Source: Ancylobacter rudongensis
GTDB lineage: Bacteria; Pseudomonadota; Alphaproteobacteria; Rhizobiales; Xanthobacteraceae
Assembly: GCF_900100155.1 (NCBI RefSeq)
Contig: NZ_FMTP01000003.1
Coordinates: forward strand, 248,001 to 312,000
DNA: 64,000 nucleotides
Direction of reading: 5' to 3'
Within the stretch, counting starts at the first letter, position 1; each line of letters opens with the position of its first letter. The notes beneath the pieces were generated by a model that did not search any database, was not told the origin of the DNA, and saw only the letters and a list, made by a program, of their open reading frames with translations. A program made the position numbers and the translations under genes. Shown here piece after piece: positions 24,925-33,522 of this stretch.

Positions 24925-25626
24925 TCAGTGCGCGCGGGCGAACATCTCGTTGAAGGAATAGCCGGAGCCGCGCACGGTGCGGATCGGGTCGGGCTGGCGG
25001 GGCCGGTTGAGCGCCTTGCGCAGCCGCCCGACATGCACGTCGACCGTGCGCTCGTCGATATAGACGTCCTGCCCCCACACGCCGTCGAGCAGCTGCTCGC
25101 GCGAATAGACGCGGCCCGGCGACTGCATGAGGAACTCCAGCAGCCGGAACTCGGTCGGGCCGAGATGCAGCTCGCGGCCGGCGCGGTGCACGCGCTTGGT
25201 CTCGCGGTCGAGCTCGATGTCGCCGGCCCGCAGCAAGGTGGAGATGTGCTCGGGCTTGGCCCGGCGCAGCAGCGCCCGCACCCGGGCGACAAGCTCGGGC
25301 ACCGAGAACGGCTTCACCACATAGTCGTCCGCGCCGGTGGCGAGCCCGCGCACGCGCTCGGTCTCCTCGCCGCGGGCGGTGAGCATGAGGATCGGCATGC
25401 GCTCGGTTTCCGGCCGGGCGCGCAGGCGGCGACACAGCTCGATGCCGGAAAGGCCCGGCAGCATCCAGTCGAGGATGAGAAGGTCCGGCACGCTCTCGCG
25501 CAGCCGGGTTTCCGCCTCGTCGCCCCGCCCGACATTATCGACCGAATAGCCTTCGGATTCGAGATTGTAGCGGAGCAGGAGGGTGAGGGGCTCCTCATCC
25601 TCCACGATCAGTATGTTGGTCGCCAT
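24925..25626 (-). CDS. phoB: Phosphate regulon response regulator PhoB
   Basis: 233 aa. OmpR-type receiver with acidic pocket E9/D10, phospho-acceptor D53 (LILDWMLPG), T81-region LTARGE and lysine in VVKPF; C-terminal winged helix with GPTEFRLLEFLM and VDVHVGRLRKAL recognition helix. Full-length and canonical. It is the last gene of the pst operon (37 nt after phoU) and would bind the Pho box found upstream of pstS. Encoding PhoB at the end of pst-phoU and PhoR on the other side is common in alphaproteobacteria. Confidence 0.95.
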   Translation of the reverse strand: MATNILIVEDEEPLTLLLRYNLESEGYSVDNVGRGDEAETRLRESVPDLLILDWMLPGLSGIELCRRLRARPETERMPILMLTARGEETERVRGLATGADDYVVKPFSVPELVARVRALLRRAKPEHISTLLRAGDIELDRETKRVHRAGRELHLGPTEFRLLEFLMQSPGRVYSREQLLDGVWGQDVYIDERTVDVHVGRLRKALNRPRQPDPIRTVRGSGYSFNEMFARAH

Positions 25627-25663
25627 TATGTCGTTCCCGTGCGTTCGCGGGCCGCCGTCGGCG

Positions 25664-26377
25664 TCAGGCCGGGAACGCGACGCTGGTCAGGCTGCTGGTG
25701 TCCTGCTTGGGCCGCTCCTCGGTGAGAAGCTGGCCGGTCACAAGATAGTGGATGGTTTCGGCGACATTGGTCGCGTGGTCGCCGATGCGCTCGATGTTCT
25801 TGGCGCAGAACAGAAGATGCGTGCACAGCGAGATGTTGCGCGGATCTTCCATCATATAGGTGAGGAGTTCGCGGAACAGCGATGTATAGAGCACGTCGAC
25901 CTCGCCGTCGCGCTGCCAGACTTCCAGCGCCCGCACCTCGTCGCGGGTGGCGTAGGCGTCCAGCACCACTTTCAGCTGCTCAAGCACGATGTTGGACATG
26001 TGCTCGACGCCGCGCACCAGCTTCTGCGGATGGAACTCGCCGGTGAGGGCGAGCACGCGCTTTGCGGTGTTCTTGGCGAGGTCGCCGATGCGCTCCAGAT
26101 CATTGGCGATCCGCATGGCGGCGACGATCTCGCGCAGGTCGCCAGCCAGCGGCTGGCGGCGGGCGATGACGAGCACCGCCTTTTCCTCGATCTCCCGCTG
26201 CAGCAGGTCGACCGGACCGTCGAGCACGATCACCTTCTGGGCGAGCTCGCTGTCGCGCTTGACCAGCGCCTGGACGCTGTCGGCGACGAGACGCTCGGAC
26301 TGGCCGCCCATCTCCACCACGCGGCGGCCGAGTTCCTTGAGGTCGGTGTCGAACGACGAGACGATATGTTCGGTCAT
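25664..26377 (-). CDS. phoU: Phosphate signalling regulator PhoU
   Basis: 237 aa from ATG 26375-26377 (GAGAGG upstream). Two PhoU repeats of three helices, each with the metal-binding E/D-rich motif (RIANDLERIGDLAKN in the first, KNIERIGDHATNVAE in the second). PhoU connects PstSCAB transport activity with PhoR and keeps the Pho response off in phosphate excess. It lies 25 nt downstream of pstB. Confidence 0.95.
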   Translation of the reverse strand: MTEHIVSSFDTDLKELGRRVVEMGGQSERLVADSVQALVKRDSELAQKVIVLDGPVDLLQREIEEKAVLVIARRQPLAGDLREIVAAMRIANDLERIGDLAKNTAKRVLALTGEFHPQKLVRGVEHMSNIVLEQLKVVLDAYATRDEVRALEVWQRDGEVDVLYTSLFRELLTYMMEDPRNISLCTHLLFCAKNIERIGDHATNVAETIHYLVTGQLLTEERPKQDTSSLTSVAFPA

Positions 26378-26402
26378 GGGGCAGGCCTCTCTCGTCGCGG
26401 GC

Positions 26403-27224
26403 TCAGCCGAAGCGGCCGGTGATGTAGTCGCGGGTGCGGGCTTCACGCGGGTTGGTGAAGATCTCGTTCGAGGCGGCGACCTCGATCAGCTCACCGAGAT
26501 AGAAGAACGAGGTGATGTCGGCGCAGCGCGCCGCCTGCTGCATGTTGTGCGTCACGATGACGATGGTGAATTCCTGCTTCAGCTCGTCGATCAGGTCCTC
26601 GATCTTCGAGGTCGAGATCGGGTCGAGCGCCGAGGTAGGCTCGTCGAGCAGGATCACTTCCGGCCGCACCGCGATGGTGCGGGCGATGCACAGGCGCTGC
26701 TGCTGGCCGCCGGACATGCCGAGCGCCGAAGTGTGGAGGCGGTCCTTGGTCTCTTCCCAGATCGCCGCCTTGCGCAGGCACCACTCGACGCGCTCGTCCA
26801 TCTGCGCCTTGGAGAGGCGCTCGTGCAGGCGCACGCCGAAGGCGATGTTGTCATAGATCGACATCGGGAAAGGCGTGGGCTTCTGGAACACCATGCCGAT
26901 GCGCGAACGCACGACGGTGGAGTCCAGGTCCTTGCTGAGCAGGTCGGCGCCGTCGAACAGAATCTTCCCTTCCGCGCGCTGGCCCGGATAGAGCTGGTAC
27001 ATGCGGTTGAAGATGCGCAGCAGGGTGGACTTGCCACAGCCCGAGGGCCCGATCATCGCGGTAACGCGCTTTTCCGGGATCTCGAAATTGATGTTCTTCA
27101 GCGCGTGGTTGTCGCCGTAGAAGAAATTGAGCTTCTCGACCTTGAGCTTGGCCTCGGCCGAGGGCGCGGTGGCGCGGTTGACGGCGGAGGCGATGTCGAT
27201 CGACGTCTCGGGTGCGAAATTCAT
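26403..27224 (-). CDS. pstB: Phosphate ABC transporter ATP-binding protein PstB
   Basis: 273 aa from ATG 27222-27224; a GTG four codons upstream overlaps the pstA stop and is the alternative. Walker [11 protein letters not shown]-loop [15 protein letters not shown], signature [14 protein letters not shown], Walker [15 protein letters not shown] and the [13 protein letters not shown] switch. The FPMSIYDN and SALDPIST segments are PstB-specific. It powers high-affinity phosphate uptake. Confidence 0.96.
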   Translation of the reverse strand: MNFAPETSIDIASAVNRATAPSAEAKLKVEKLNFFYGDNHALKNINFEIPEKRVTAMIGPSGCGKSTLLRIFNRMYQLYPGQRAEGKILFDGADLLSKDLDSTVVRSRIGMVFQKPTPFPMSIYDNIAFGVRLHERLSKAQMDERVEWCLRKAAIWEETKDRLHTSALGMSGGQQQRLCIARTIAVRPEVILLDEPTSALDPISTSKIEDLIDELKQEFTIVIVTHNMQQAARCADITSFFYLGELIEVAASNEIFTNPREARTRDYITGRFG

Positions 27225-27232
27225 GGTCCGTC

Positions 27233-28066
27233 TCACTTCATCTTCGCCAGGACGAGGCGGGAAAGGATGTTCAGGGTCAGAACCCCGACGGTGATGATGA
27301 GGGCGCCCGCCCAGGCCAGGGCGACCCAGTCCTCGAAGGGGCTGGCGGCGTATTGATAGATGGCGATCGGCAGGCTGGCCATGGGCGCGTCGAGGCTGAG
27401 CGACCAGCCATTATTGCCGAGCGAGGTGAACAGCAGCGGCGCGGTCTCGCCGGCGGCGCGGGCGATGGCCAGCAGGATGCCGGTGACGATGCCGGCCCGG
27501 CCGGCGCGCCAGGTGATGAAGGTCACGACCTTCCACTGCGGGGCACCCAGCGCGAAGGCAGCCTCGCGCAGGCCGATCGGCACCAGATTCAGCATGTCCT
27601 CGGTGGTGCGAACCACCACCGGGATGATGATGATCGCCAGCGCAATGGCGCCGGCCCAGCCGGAGAAGCCGCCGAAGGGGACGACGAGTATCTGGTAGAC
27701 GAACAGGCCGATGAGGATCGACGGAGCGGAGAGCAGCACGTCATTGACGAAGCGTACCGCGTTGCCGACCTGCGTCCCGCGGCCGTTCTCGGCCAGGAAG
27801 GTGCCGCACATCAGGCCGATCGGGGTGCCGATGATCAGCGCCACGCCGATCTGGATCAGCGAGCCGACAATGGCGTTGAGAAGGCCGCCCCCGGCGCCGG
27901 GCGGCGCGGTGATCTTGGTGAAGACGTGCGGCCCGAGCGCGGGCAGGCCGCGCGCCACCAGGGTCCACAGGATCCAGGCGAGCAGGACCAGCGAGAGCGC
28001 GGCGAAGCCGACACTGATCGCCTTGACGGTGTAGTCGGTGGCGCGACGGCGGGCGAGGGATGCCAT
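27233..28066 (-). CDS. pstA: Phosphate ABC transporter permease PstA
   Basis: 277 aa from ATG 28064-28066, preceded by GGAG; a GTG at 28078 is possible. Six membrane segments with the EAA loop [20 protein letters not shown] and the PstA pattern [15 protein letters not shown] and [12 protein letters not shown] [13 protein letters not shown]. It forms the channel with PstC and lies in tight spacing between pstC (stop 28079) and pstB. Confidence 0.95.
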   Translation of the reverse strand: MASLARRRATDYTVKAISVGFAALSLVLLAWILWTLVARGLPALGPHVFTKITAPPGAGGGLLNAIVGSLIQIGVALIIGTPIGLMCGTFLAENGRGTQVGNAVRFVNDVLLSAPSILIGLFVYQILVVPFGGFSGWAGAIALAIIIIPVVVRTTEDMLNLVPIGLREAAFALGAPQWKVVTFITWRAGRAGIVTGILLAIARAAGETAPLLFTSLGNNGWSLSLDAPMASLPIAIYQYAASPFEDWVALAWAGALIITVGVLTLNILSRLVLAKMK

Positions 28067-28078
28067 GTGTGTCTCCAC

Positions 28079-29056
28079 TCAGCCCTTGAGCCGGGACCGG
28101 ACGAGCAGGCGCGACAGCGCGAGCACGATGAACGAAATCACGAACAGGATGAAGCCGAGCTCCAGCAGCGATTGCAGCTTCAGCGAGCCGGTGGACGCCT
28201 CGGGGAATTCGTTGGCGATGGTCGAGGCTATGGTCGCGCCTGGCGCGAATAGCGAGGCCGACATGCGCGTGGCATTGCCGATAACGAAGGTCACAGCCAT
28301 GGTCTCGCCCAGGGCGCGGCCGAGGCCGAGCATGACGGCGCCGACCATGGCGGTGCGGCCATAGGGCACCGAGACGTTGCGGTAGACCTCATAGGTGGTG
28401 GCGCCGACGCCATAGGCGGATTCCTTGATCATCGGCGGCACCGATTCCAGCACCTCGACGAACATGGCGGTGATGAAGGGCAGGATCATGATCGCCATGA
28501 TAAGGCCGGCGGTCAGCATGCCGGCACCCAGCGGCGGGCCCTGGAACAGCGCGCCGATCAGCGGCAGCGGGCCGAGCCACTCGATCAGCGGCGGCTGCAC
28601 ATAGGCGGCCATCAGCGGCACGATGACGAAGAAGCCCCACATGCCATAGATGATCGACGGGATGGCGGCGAGCAGCTGGATCGCGACGCCGATCGGCCGG
28701 CGCAGCGGGCCGGGAGCGATCTCGGTGAGGAAGAAGGCAATGCCGAAGGACAGCGGCAGGGCGATGATGACGGCAATGACGGCACTGAAGACGGTGCCGA
28801 ACACCATCACGCCGGCGCCGAACACCTCCGTTACCGGGTTCCACGTCGTCGACCAGATGAAGGACAGGCCAAATTCCTGAATCGCCGGCAGGCCGCCCTC
28901 GAACAGCATGGCGATGATCAGGCCGAGCAGCAGCAGAACGACAATGCCACTGGTCCAGAGAATACCAACAAACACGGGGTCACTGACCCGGCCCGTCGGC
29001 TTGCGTGCGGCGATCAGGCCGGTACCCGCCTGCCTTCCGCTGAGAGTGGCATCCAT
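28079..29056 (-). CDS. pstC: Phosphate ABC transporter permease PstC
   Basis: 325 aa, six membrane helices. PstC hallmarks are FIWSTTWNPV near residue 65, the periplasmic AAIPSIIYGMWG segment, the EAA loop MIKESAYGVGATTYEVYRNV and GLGRALGETMAVTFVIGN. It follows pstS after 166 nt that hold a strong terminator, so its expression is probably lower than that of pstS. Confidence 0.95.
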   Translation of the reverse strand: MDATLSGRQAGTGLIAARKPTGRVSDPVFVGILWTSGIVVLLLLGLIIAMLFEGGLPAIQEFGLSFIWSTTWNPVTEVFGAGVMVFGTVFSAVIAVIIALPLSFGIAFFLTEIAPGPLRRPIGVAIQLLAAIPSIIYGMWGFFVIVPLMAAYVQPPLIEWLGPLPLIGALFQGPPLGAGMLTAGLIMAIMILPFITAMFVEVLESVPPMIKESAYGVGATTYEVYRNVSVPYGRTAMVGAVMLGLGRALGETMAVTFVIGNATRMSASLFAPGATIASTIANEFPEASTGSLKLQSLLELGFILFVISFIVLALSRLLVRSRLKG

Positions 29057-29180
29057 GTCGTGTGATCCTTGGAGCGCCTTGTCACCCGGAAGCCGCGATC
29101 GGCCTGAGGGGCGGCGTGCTGTGACGGAGCGTGGGCGTCGCGGGCGTTAGGGCAGAATACAATTGGCCGAGCCGGACGAA

Positions 29181-29211
29181 AAGAGGCGGCCGGGGGGCCG
29201 CCTCTTCCCCT
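29181..29211 (-). terminator. Intrinsic terminator/attenuator between pstS and pstC
   Basis: Perfect 11-bp arms AAGAGGCGGCC (29181-29191) and GGCCGCCTCTT (29196-29206) with a 4-nt loop. On the minus strand the stem runs into CTTTTCGTCC. Such a structure allows excess PstS over the membrane components. Confidence 0.85.
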
Positions 29212-29222
29212 GCAGGGCAGGA

Positions 29223-30263
29223 TCAGTTGGTCCAGACGGCCTTGCCGTCGGCCTTGACTTCGGTGGCCCACGCCTTGCGCACTTCGTCCGCGACGGAGTC
29301 CGGCAGCGGGATGTAGTGCAGCTTCTCGGCGATGGCGTCGCCTTCGGCGCTGTAGGCCCAGTCGAAGAACTTGATGGCTTCGGCCGACTGCGCGGCGCTG
29401 CTCGGGTTCTTCGGCAGCAGGATGTAGGTGGCCGAGGTGATCGGCCAGGCGCCTTCGCCGGCGGTGTCGATCATCGAGGCGGCGAAGTTCTTCGCGCCCT
29501 TCCAGTCGGCAGCCGCAGCCGCTTCCATGAAGGTCTTGGTCTCGGGCTTCACGACCTTGCCGGCCTTGTTGACCAGGTCGGTGGTGGCGAGCTTGTTGGC
29601 GGCGGCGTAGATGAACTCGACGTAGCCAATCGCGCCCTTGGTGTTCTTCACGGTGCCGGCAACGCCTTCATTGCCCTTGGCGCCCGCGCCAGCCGGCCAC
29701 TGGACCGAGGTCGCGGCGCCGACAGCCGACTTCCAGTCCGAGCTGGCGGACGACAGGTAGCTGGTGAACACGAAGGAGGTGCCCGACGAGTCCGAACGGT
29801 AGACCGGGACGATGGCCAGGTCGGGGAGCTTGGCGTCCTTGTTCAGGGCGACGATCTTCGGGTCGTTCCACTTGGTGATCTTGCCCTGGTAGATCTGGGC
29901 AATGATGTCGCCATTGAGGGTCAGCGCATGGTCTTCGCCGAGGTTGACGATGGCGACGACCGAACCGATCACGGTCGGGAACTGCAGCAGGTTGGCGGAT
30001 TCGAGCTTGTCGTCCTTCATCGGCGCGTCGGAGGCGCCGAAATCGACGGTGCGGTTGACGATCTGGTTCTGGCCACCGCCGGAACCGATCGACTGATAGT
30101 TCAGGCCCGTGCCGGTCTTTTCCTTATAGGCGGCAGCCCAAGCCTGGTAGACGGGCGCGGGGAACGAGGCACCGGCGCCATTGATGTCGGCGGCGAAGGC
30201 GGCGCCCGAAAACACGGCGCCGAACGACAGCGCCGCAGCGCCGAGCAAATGGGTGAATTTCAA
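29223..30263 (-). CDS. pstS: Periplasmic phosphate-binding protein PstS
   Basis: 346 aa. The start codon is TTG (complement of 30261-30263), supported by AAGGAGA 6 nt upstream. Signal peptide with cleavage after GAAFA-A near residue 24; mature PstS starts INGAGASFPAPVY and keeps the phosphate-coordinating SIGSGGGQNQI, FGASDAPM, RSDSSGTSFVFT and GNEGVAGTVKNTKGAIGYVE segments. It captures phosphate for PstCAB. A Pho box with three repeats lies about 120 nt upstream. Confidence 0.96.
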   Translation of the reverse strand: MKFTHLLGAAALSFGAVFSGAAFAADINGAGASFPAPVYQAWAAAYKEKTGTGLNYQSIGSGGGQNQIVNRTVDFGASDAPMKDDKLESANLLQFPTVIGSVVAIVNLGEDHALTLNGDIIAQIYQGKITKWNDPKIVALNKDAKLPDLAIVPVYRSDSSGTSFVFTSYLSSASSDWKSAVGAATSVQWPAGAGAKGNEGVAGTVKNTKGAIGYVEFIYAAANKLATTDLVNKAGKVVKPETKTFMEAAAAADWKGAKNFAASMIDTAGEGAWPITSATYILLPKNPSSAAQSAEAIKFFDWAYSAEGDAIAEKLHYIPLPDSVADEVRKAWATEVKADGKAVWTN

Positions 30264-30382
30264 GGGTCTTCTCCTTAGGTCGGGAGATCGGCCGCATCGC
30301 GGAGAAAGGCCCGGATGCGCGATTGGCCGAAGGGCGGTTAACGTTTCACACGGGAGTCTTACCGCCCGGGCACCAAGGTTCT

Positions 30383-30411
30383 ATGACCCTTCGATGAACT
30401 CTTGATGACAG
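30383..30411 (-). promoter_or_regulatory. Pho box upstream of pstS
   Basis: On the minus strand three 7-mers follow at an 11-bp period: CTGTCAT (30405-30411), AGTTCAT (30394-30400) and GGGTCAT (30383-30389). This matches the PhoB consensus of CTGTCAT repeats with 4-nt spacers, with half a box extra. A possible -10 (TAAGAC) lies at 30356-30361. Confidence 0.85.
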
Positions 30412-30435
30412 ACTAAGCTATTGATAATGCTTGCG

Positions 30436-31728
30436 TTATCGCTTTGTCGTCGACCCTGTCGACAAACGGACCGAGAATGTCGATCCCCCGCCCGGCACGC
30501 TCTCAATGCCCATCTTGCCGCGATGGCGGGCGACGATGTGCTTGACGATGGCCAGCCCGAGCCCGGTTCCGCCCTGTTCGCGCGAATGGGCGGTGTCGAC
30601 GCGGTAGAAGCGCTCGGTCAGGCGCGGCACATGCTCGGGCGCAATTCCGGGGCCGTAATCGCGCACCGTCACCAGCGCGTCCGTTCCCTCGCGCGCGATG
30701 GTGATGTCAACGCGGCCCCCGGCGGCACCGTATTTCAGCGCGTTCTCGACCAGGTTCTCGAAGACCCGGATCAGCTCGTCGCGATCGCCGCGCACCTCCA
30801 CCGGGTCCGCCGGGTGCTCGAAGGCGATCTCCACCCCGCGCTCGCGGCCGAGCGGGGCCAGCGCGTCGCGGACATGGCTGACCACGGCGACGAGATCCAC
30901 CGGCGCCTCCGGGCGCAGATGGGCGTTGAGCTCGATGCGGGACAGCGACAGCAGGTCGTCGATCAGCCGCGACATGCGCCGCGCCTGCTCGTTCATGATC
31001 TTGAGGAAGCGCTCACGGGCACTGGCGTCGTTGCGGGCCGGGCCCTGCAGCGTCTCGATGAAGCCCGAGAGCGAGGCCAGCGGCGTGCGCAGCTCGTGGC
31101 TGGCATTGGCGACGAAGTCGACGCGCATCTGCTCGACACGGCGCTGCGGCGTGAGGTCGATGAAGCTCAGCAGCACCGCTTCGGTCGGCGCGCCCTCGCG
31201 CAGCAGGCCGGGACGGATCGGCACGATGTCGGCCCGCAGCCAGCGGTCGATCGGCACGCGCTCGGCGAATTCGATGCGGCGGGCGGCGCCGTCCGCGATC
31301 GAGGCCCGCAGCGCTTCCAGCACCTCGGGCACGCGCACGGCAAAGGAGACGGGATCGCCGACCCGCACGCTTGCGAGAAGGCCGACCGCGCCGGCATTGG
31401 CGGCGAGCACGGTACCGCGCGCGTCGAGCAGCAGCGCCGCCTCGGGCAGCGCGCGCACCAGCGCGGGGAGCCGTTCCTCGGCGCGCGGGGAGGGCTTGGG
31501 CTCGCCGCTGAAACGGGCGAGCGCCGCCGCGACCGGGCGCCGGCGGGTGGGCAGCAGCGCGCCCAGCGCCACCAGGAACCCCACCGTGAACGCCGCGCCC
31601 GGCGTCATCGTGCCGGCCCAGCACGCGCCGCCGAGGCCCAGCGCGGCGGCGCCAAGAATCCAGCGCGCGCTAATGAGGCGCTCTCGCAGCGTATCCTCCG
31701 TCAATTGCTGCGACTCACCGAGGGCCAT
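30436..31728 (-). CDS. phoR: Phosphate regulon sensor histidine kinase PhoR
   Basis: 430 aa. Two N-terminal hydrophobic segments (residues about 23-60) with hardly any periplasmic loop, a PAS-like domain (PALVRALPEAALLLDARG onwards), H-box VANASHELRTPLASLSGF, N-box ENLVENALKYG, and G-boxes DYGPGIAP and GGTGLGLAIVKH. This is the standard PhoR layout. It is transcribed towards pstS, with the Pho box between the two genes. It starts 183 nt from the divergent ppk2 gene. Confidence 0.93.
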   Translation of the reverse strand: MALGESQQLTEDTLRERLISARWILGAAALGLGGACWAGTMTPGAAFTVGFLVALGALLPTRRRPVAAALARFSGEPKPSPRAEERLPALVRALPEAALLLDARGTVLAANAGAVGLLASVRVGDPVSFAVRVPEVLEALRASIADGAARRIEFAERVPIDRWLRADIVPIRPGLLREGAPTEAVLLSFIDLTPQRRVEQMRVDFVANASHELRTPLASLSGFIETLQGPARNDASARERFLKIMNEQARRMSRLIDDLLSLSRIELNAHLRPEAPVDLVAVVSHVRDALAPLGRERGVEIAFEHPADPVEVRGDRDELIRVFENLVENALKYGAAGGRVDITIAREGTDALVTVRDYGPGIAPEHVPRLTERFYRVDTAHSREQGGTGLGLAIVKHIVARHRGKMGIESVPGGGSTFSVRLSTGSTTKR

Positions 31729-31911
31729 GCCCGCACTTCCTGCCCGACAGTCGTGGACGATGTGACTGGACGGCGTTGCTACCGCCTTTTCAGGCGCGCC
31801 GTTCTTTCCTGATATGCTCTTGCCGCGCCGGCCGAAAGGCGAATCGCCTCAGGGGCGAACCTTCCGCAGCTCGGCACGTTGCACCTTATTGTACAGTTGA
31901 AAGGCTTCCAT

Positions 31912-32895
31912 ATGACGAAGAAGCCGGCCGCGCCCCGTGCCGCCTCCAAGGGGAAAGCCGCCAAAGGCAACGTCGCCAGCGGCAAGGCCGCCAAGGTCCG
32001 CGCCACGGCCGCTGCGCAAAAGCCCGGAGATCGGGAGGCGGCGCTTTCGGCCGCCGTGGCCGCGTTCTCGGTGGAGACGCCCGAACTGCCGCCGGAGATT
32101 GCCGCGCACGCCTATGGCAGCGGAGGCTATCCCTACAGCGACCGGCCCAAGCGCAAGACCTATCAGAAGGATCTGCGCGCGCTGCAGATCGAGCTGCTGA
32201 AGCTGCAGGAATGGGTCAAGGCCCAGCATGAGCGGGTGGTGATCGTCTTCGAGGGGCGCGACGCCGCCGGCAAGGGCGGCACCATCCACCGCCTGACGCA
32301 GCACCTCAACCCGCGCTTCGTGCACGTCGTCGCCCTGGACAAGCCGACCGAGGTGGAAGCCGGGCAATGGTATTTCCAGCGCTACATCGCCCATCTGCCG
32401 CGCCGGGGCGAAATCGCGATCTTCGACCGCTCCTGGTACAACCGCGCCGTCGTCGAGCCGGTAATGGGCTTCTGCACCCCCGCCGAAAGCGCGCATTTCC
32501 TCACCCAGGTGCCGGTCTTCGAGCAGATGCTGAAGGATGACGGCATCCGGCTGTTCAAGATCTGGCTCGACATCGGGCGGGAGATGCAGCTGCAGCGCCT
32601 GCATGAGCGCCATCAGGACCCGCTCAAACGCTGGAAGCTGTCGCCGGTCGATCTCGCCGCCCCGGCGCGCTGGGACGCCATCTCCGCCGCGCGCGACACC
32701 ATGATCGCGGCGAGCCAGACCCCGGTTCCATGGTCGGTGGTTCTGGCCAACGACAAAATGCGGGCGCGACTTGGAGTCATACGTCAAATCCTCGCCCAAA
32801 TCCCGTATGAGGGCAGGGATGACCGCGTCGTCGGCACTCCCGACCCCGCCATCGTGCTCGATGGACGTGCCTATCTGGGCCGTCAACCCGCTTGA
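31912..32895 (+). CDS. ppk2: Polyphosphate kinase 2 (PPK2 family)
   Basis: 327 aa from ATG 31912 (AAAGG upstream). The first about 40 residues are an Ala/Lys-rich, probably disordered and basic tail; the PPK2 core follows with Walker A FEGRDAAGKGGTI, lid region, and Walker B-like IAIFDRSWYNRAVVEPVMGF. The single-domain length fits class I PPK2, which mainly phosphorylates nucleoside diphosphates with polyphosphate. It diverges from phoR, linking polyphosphate metabolism to the phosphate regulon by position; I see no clear Pho box in the shared 183-nt gap. Confidence 0.92.
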   Translation: MTKKPAAPRAASKGKAAKGNVASGKAAKVRATAAAQKPGDREAALSAAVAAFSVETPELPPEIAAHAYGSGGYPYSDRPKRKTYQKDLRALQIELLKLQEWVKAQHERVVIVFEGRDAAGKGGTIHRLTQHLNPRFVHVVALDKPTEVEAGQWYFQRYIAHLPRRGEIAIFDRSWYNRAVVEPVMGFCTPAESAHFLTQVPVFEQMLKDDGIRLFKIWLDIGREMQLQRLHERHQDPLKRWKLSPVDLAAPARWDAISAARDTMIAASQTPVPWSVVLANDKMRARLGVIRQILAQIPYEGRDDRVVGTPDPAIVLDGRAYLGRQPA

Positions 32896-32915
32896 CCAAC
32901 CGTGAAGGGACCTTG

Positions 32916-33506
32916 ATGCGCCGCCATGGGATCGTCAGCCTGATGCTGGGCATCGGCATGTCGTTCGACATTGCCGCTCTTGCCGCCGAGTCCATGCCGG
33001 CACCCGCCGCCGATTACCGCGCACGGGCGCGTGCGGCGCAGGGCATCGAGATGAGCGTGGCGCATCATGAGGGGCATCTGCGCGTCGAGGTCGCCAACGG
33101 CATGGTCAGCCTGATCGATCTCGACCGGCGCGGCATGGTGGTGCTGATGGATGTGCCCGGCATGGACCGCATCGCCGTCGAGATGGACATGCCGCCCGGA
33201 TTCGCCTTTTCCGACGCCAACCGGCTGGGCACCCGCACCGGCACCAGCGAGGCGCTGGGGGAGGCGTGCGACCTATGGCGGTTCGAGGCCAAGGCGCTGA
33301 ACCAGCCGGTGGAGACCTGCGTCACCGCCGACGGCATCGTGCTCAGGACCACCACCGTGATGGGCGGCAAGCCGGTGGTGCTGTTCGAGGTCACGGAACT
33401 CACGCGCGGGCCCCAGGACCCGGCGCAGTTCGTCCTGCCCAAGGGCATGAAGGCGCGCAAAGTGCCGCCCAGCATGCGCAGCCTGCTGCCCGACCTTATC
33501 CGCTGA
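32916..33506 (+). CDS. Exported protein of unknown function
   Basis: 196 aa from ATG 32916, with AAGGGA upstream; an in-frame start 8 codons earlier overlaps the ppk2 stop. A probable signal peptide ends after AALAAE. The mature part is beta-rich with alternating strands (LRVEVANGMVSLIDLDRRGMV) and two cysteines (CDLWRF and VETCVT, about 22 residues apart) that could form a disulfide. The pattern recalls DUF4412-like periplasmic proteins but I cannot assign it firmly. It follows ppk2 directly and is probably co-transcribed. Confidence 0.75.
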   Translation: MRRHGIVSLMLGIGMSFDIAALAAESMPAPAADYRARARAAQGIEMSVAHHEGHLRVEVANGMVSLIDLDRRGMVVLMDVPGMDRIAVEMDMPPGFAFSDANRLGTRTGTSEALGEACDLWRFEAKALNQPVETCVTADGIVLRTTTVMGGKPVVLFEVTELTRGPQDPAQFVLPKGMKARKVPPSMRSLLPDLIR

Positions 33507-33522
33507 CCGGAACGGGTCGCCT

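Noticed and set aside
31729..31911. Possible Pho box between phoR and ppk2
   Set aside because: A GACAG and a GTGAC lie close together but neither the 7-mer consensus nor the 11-bp spacing is met.
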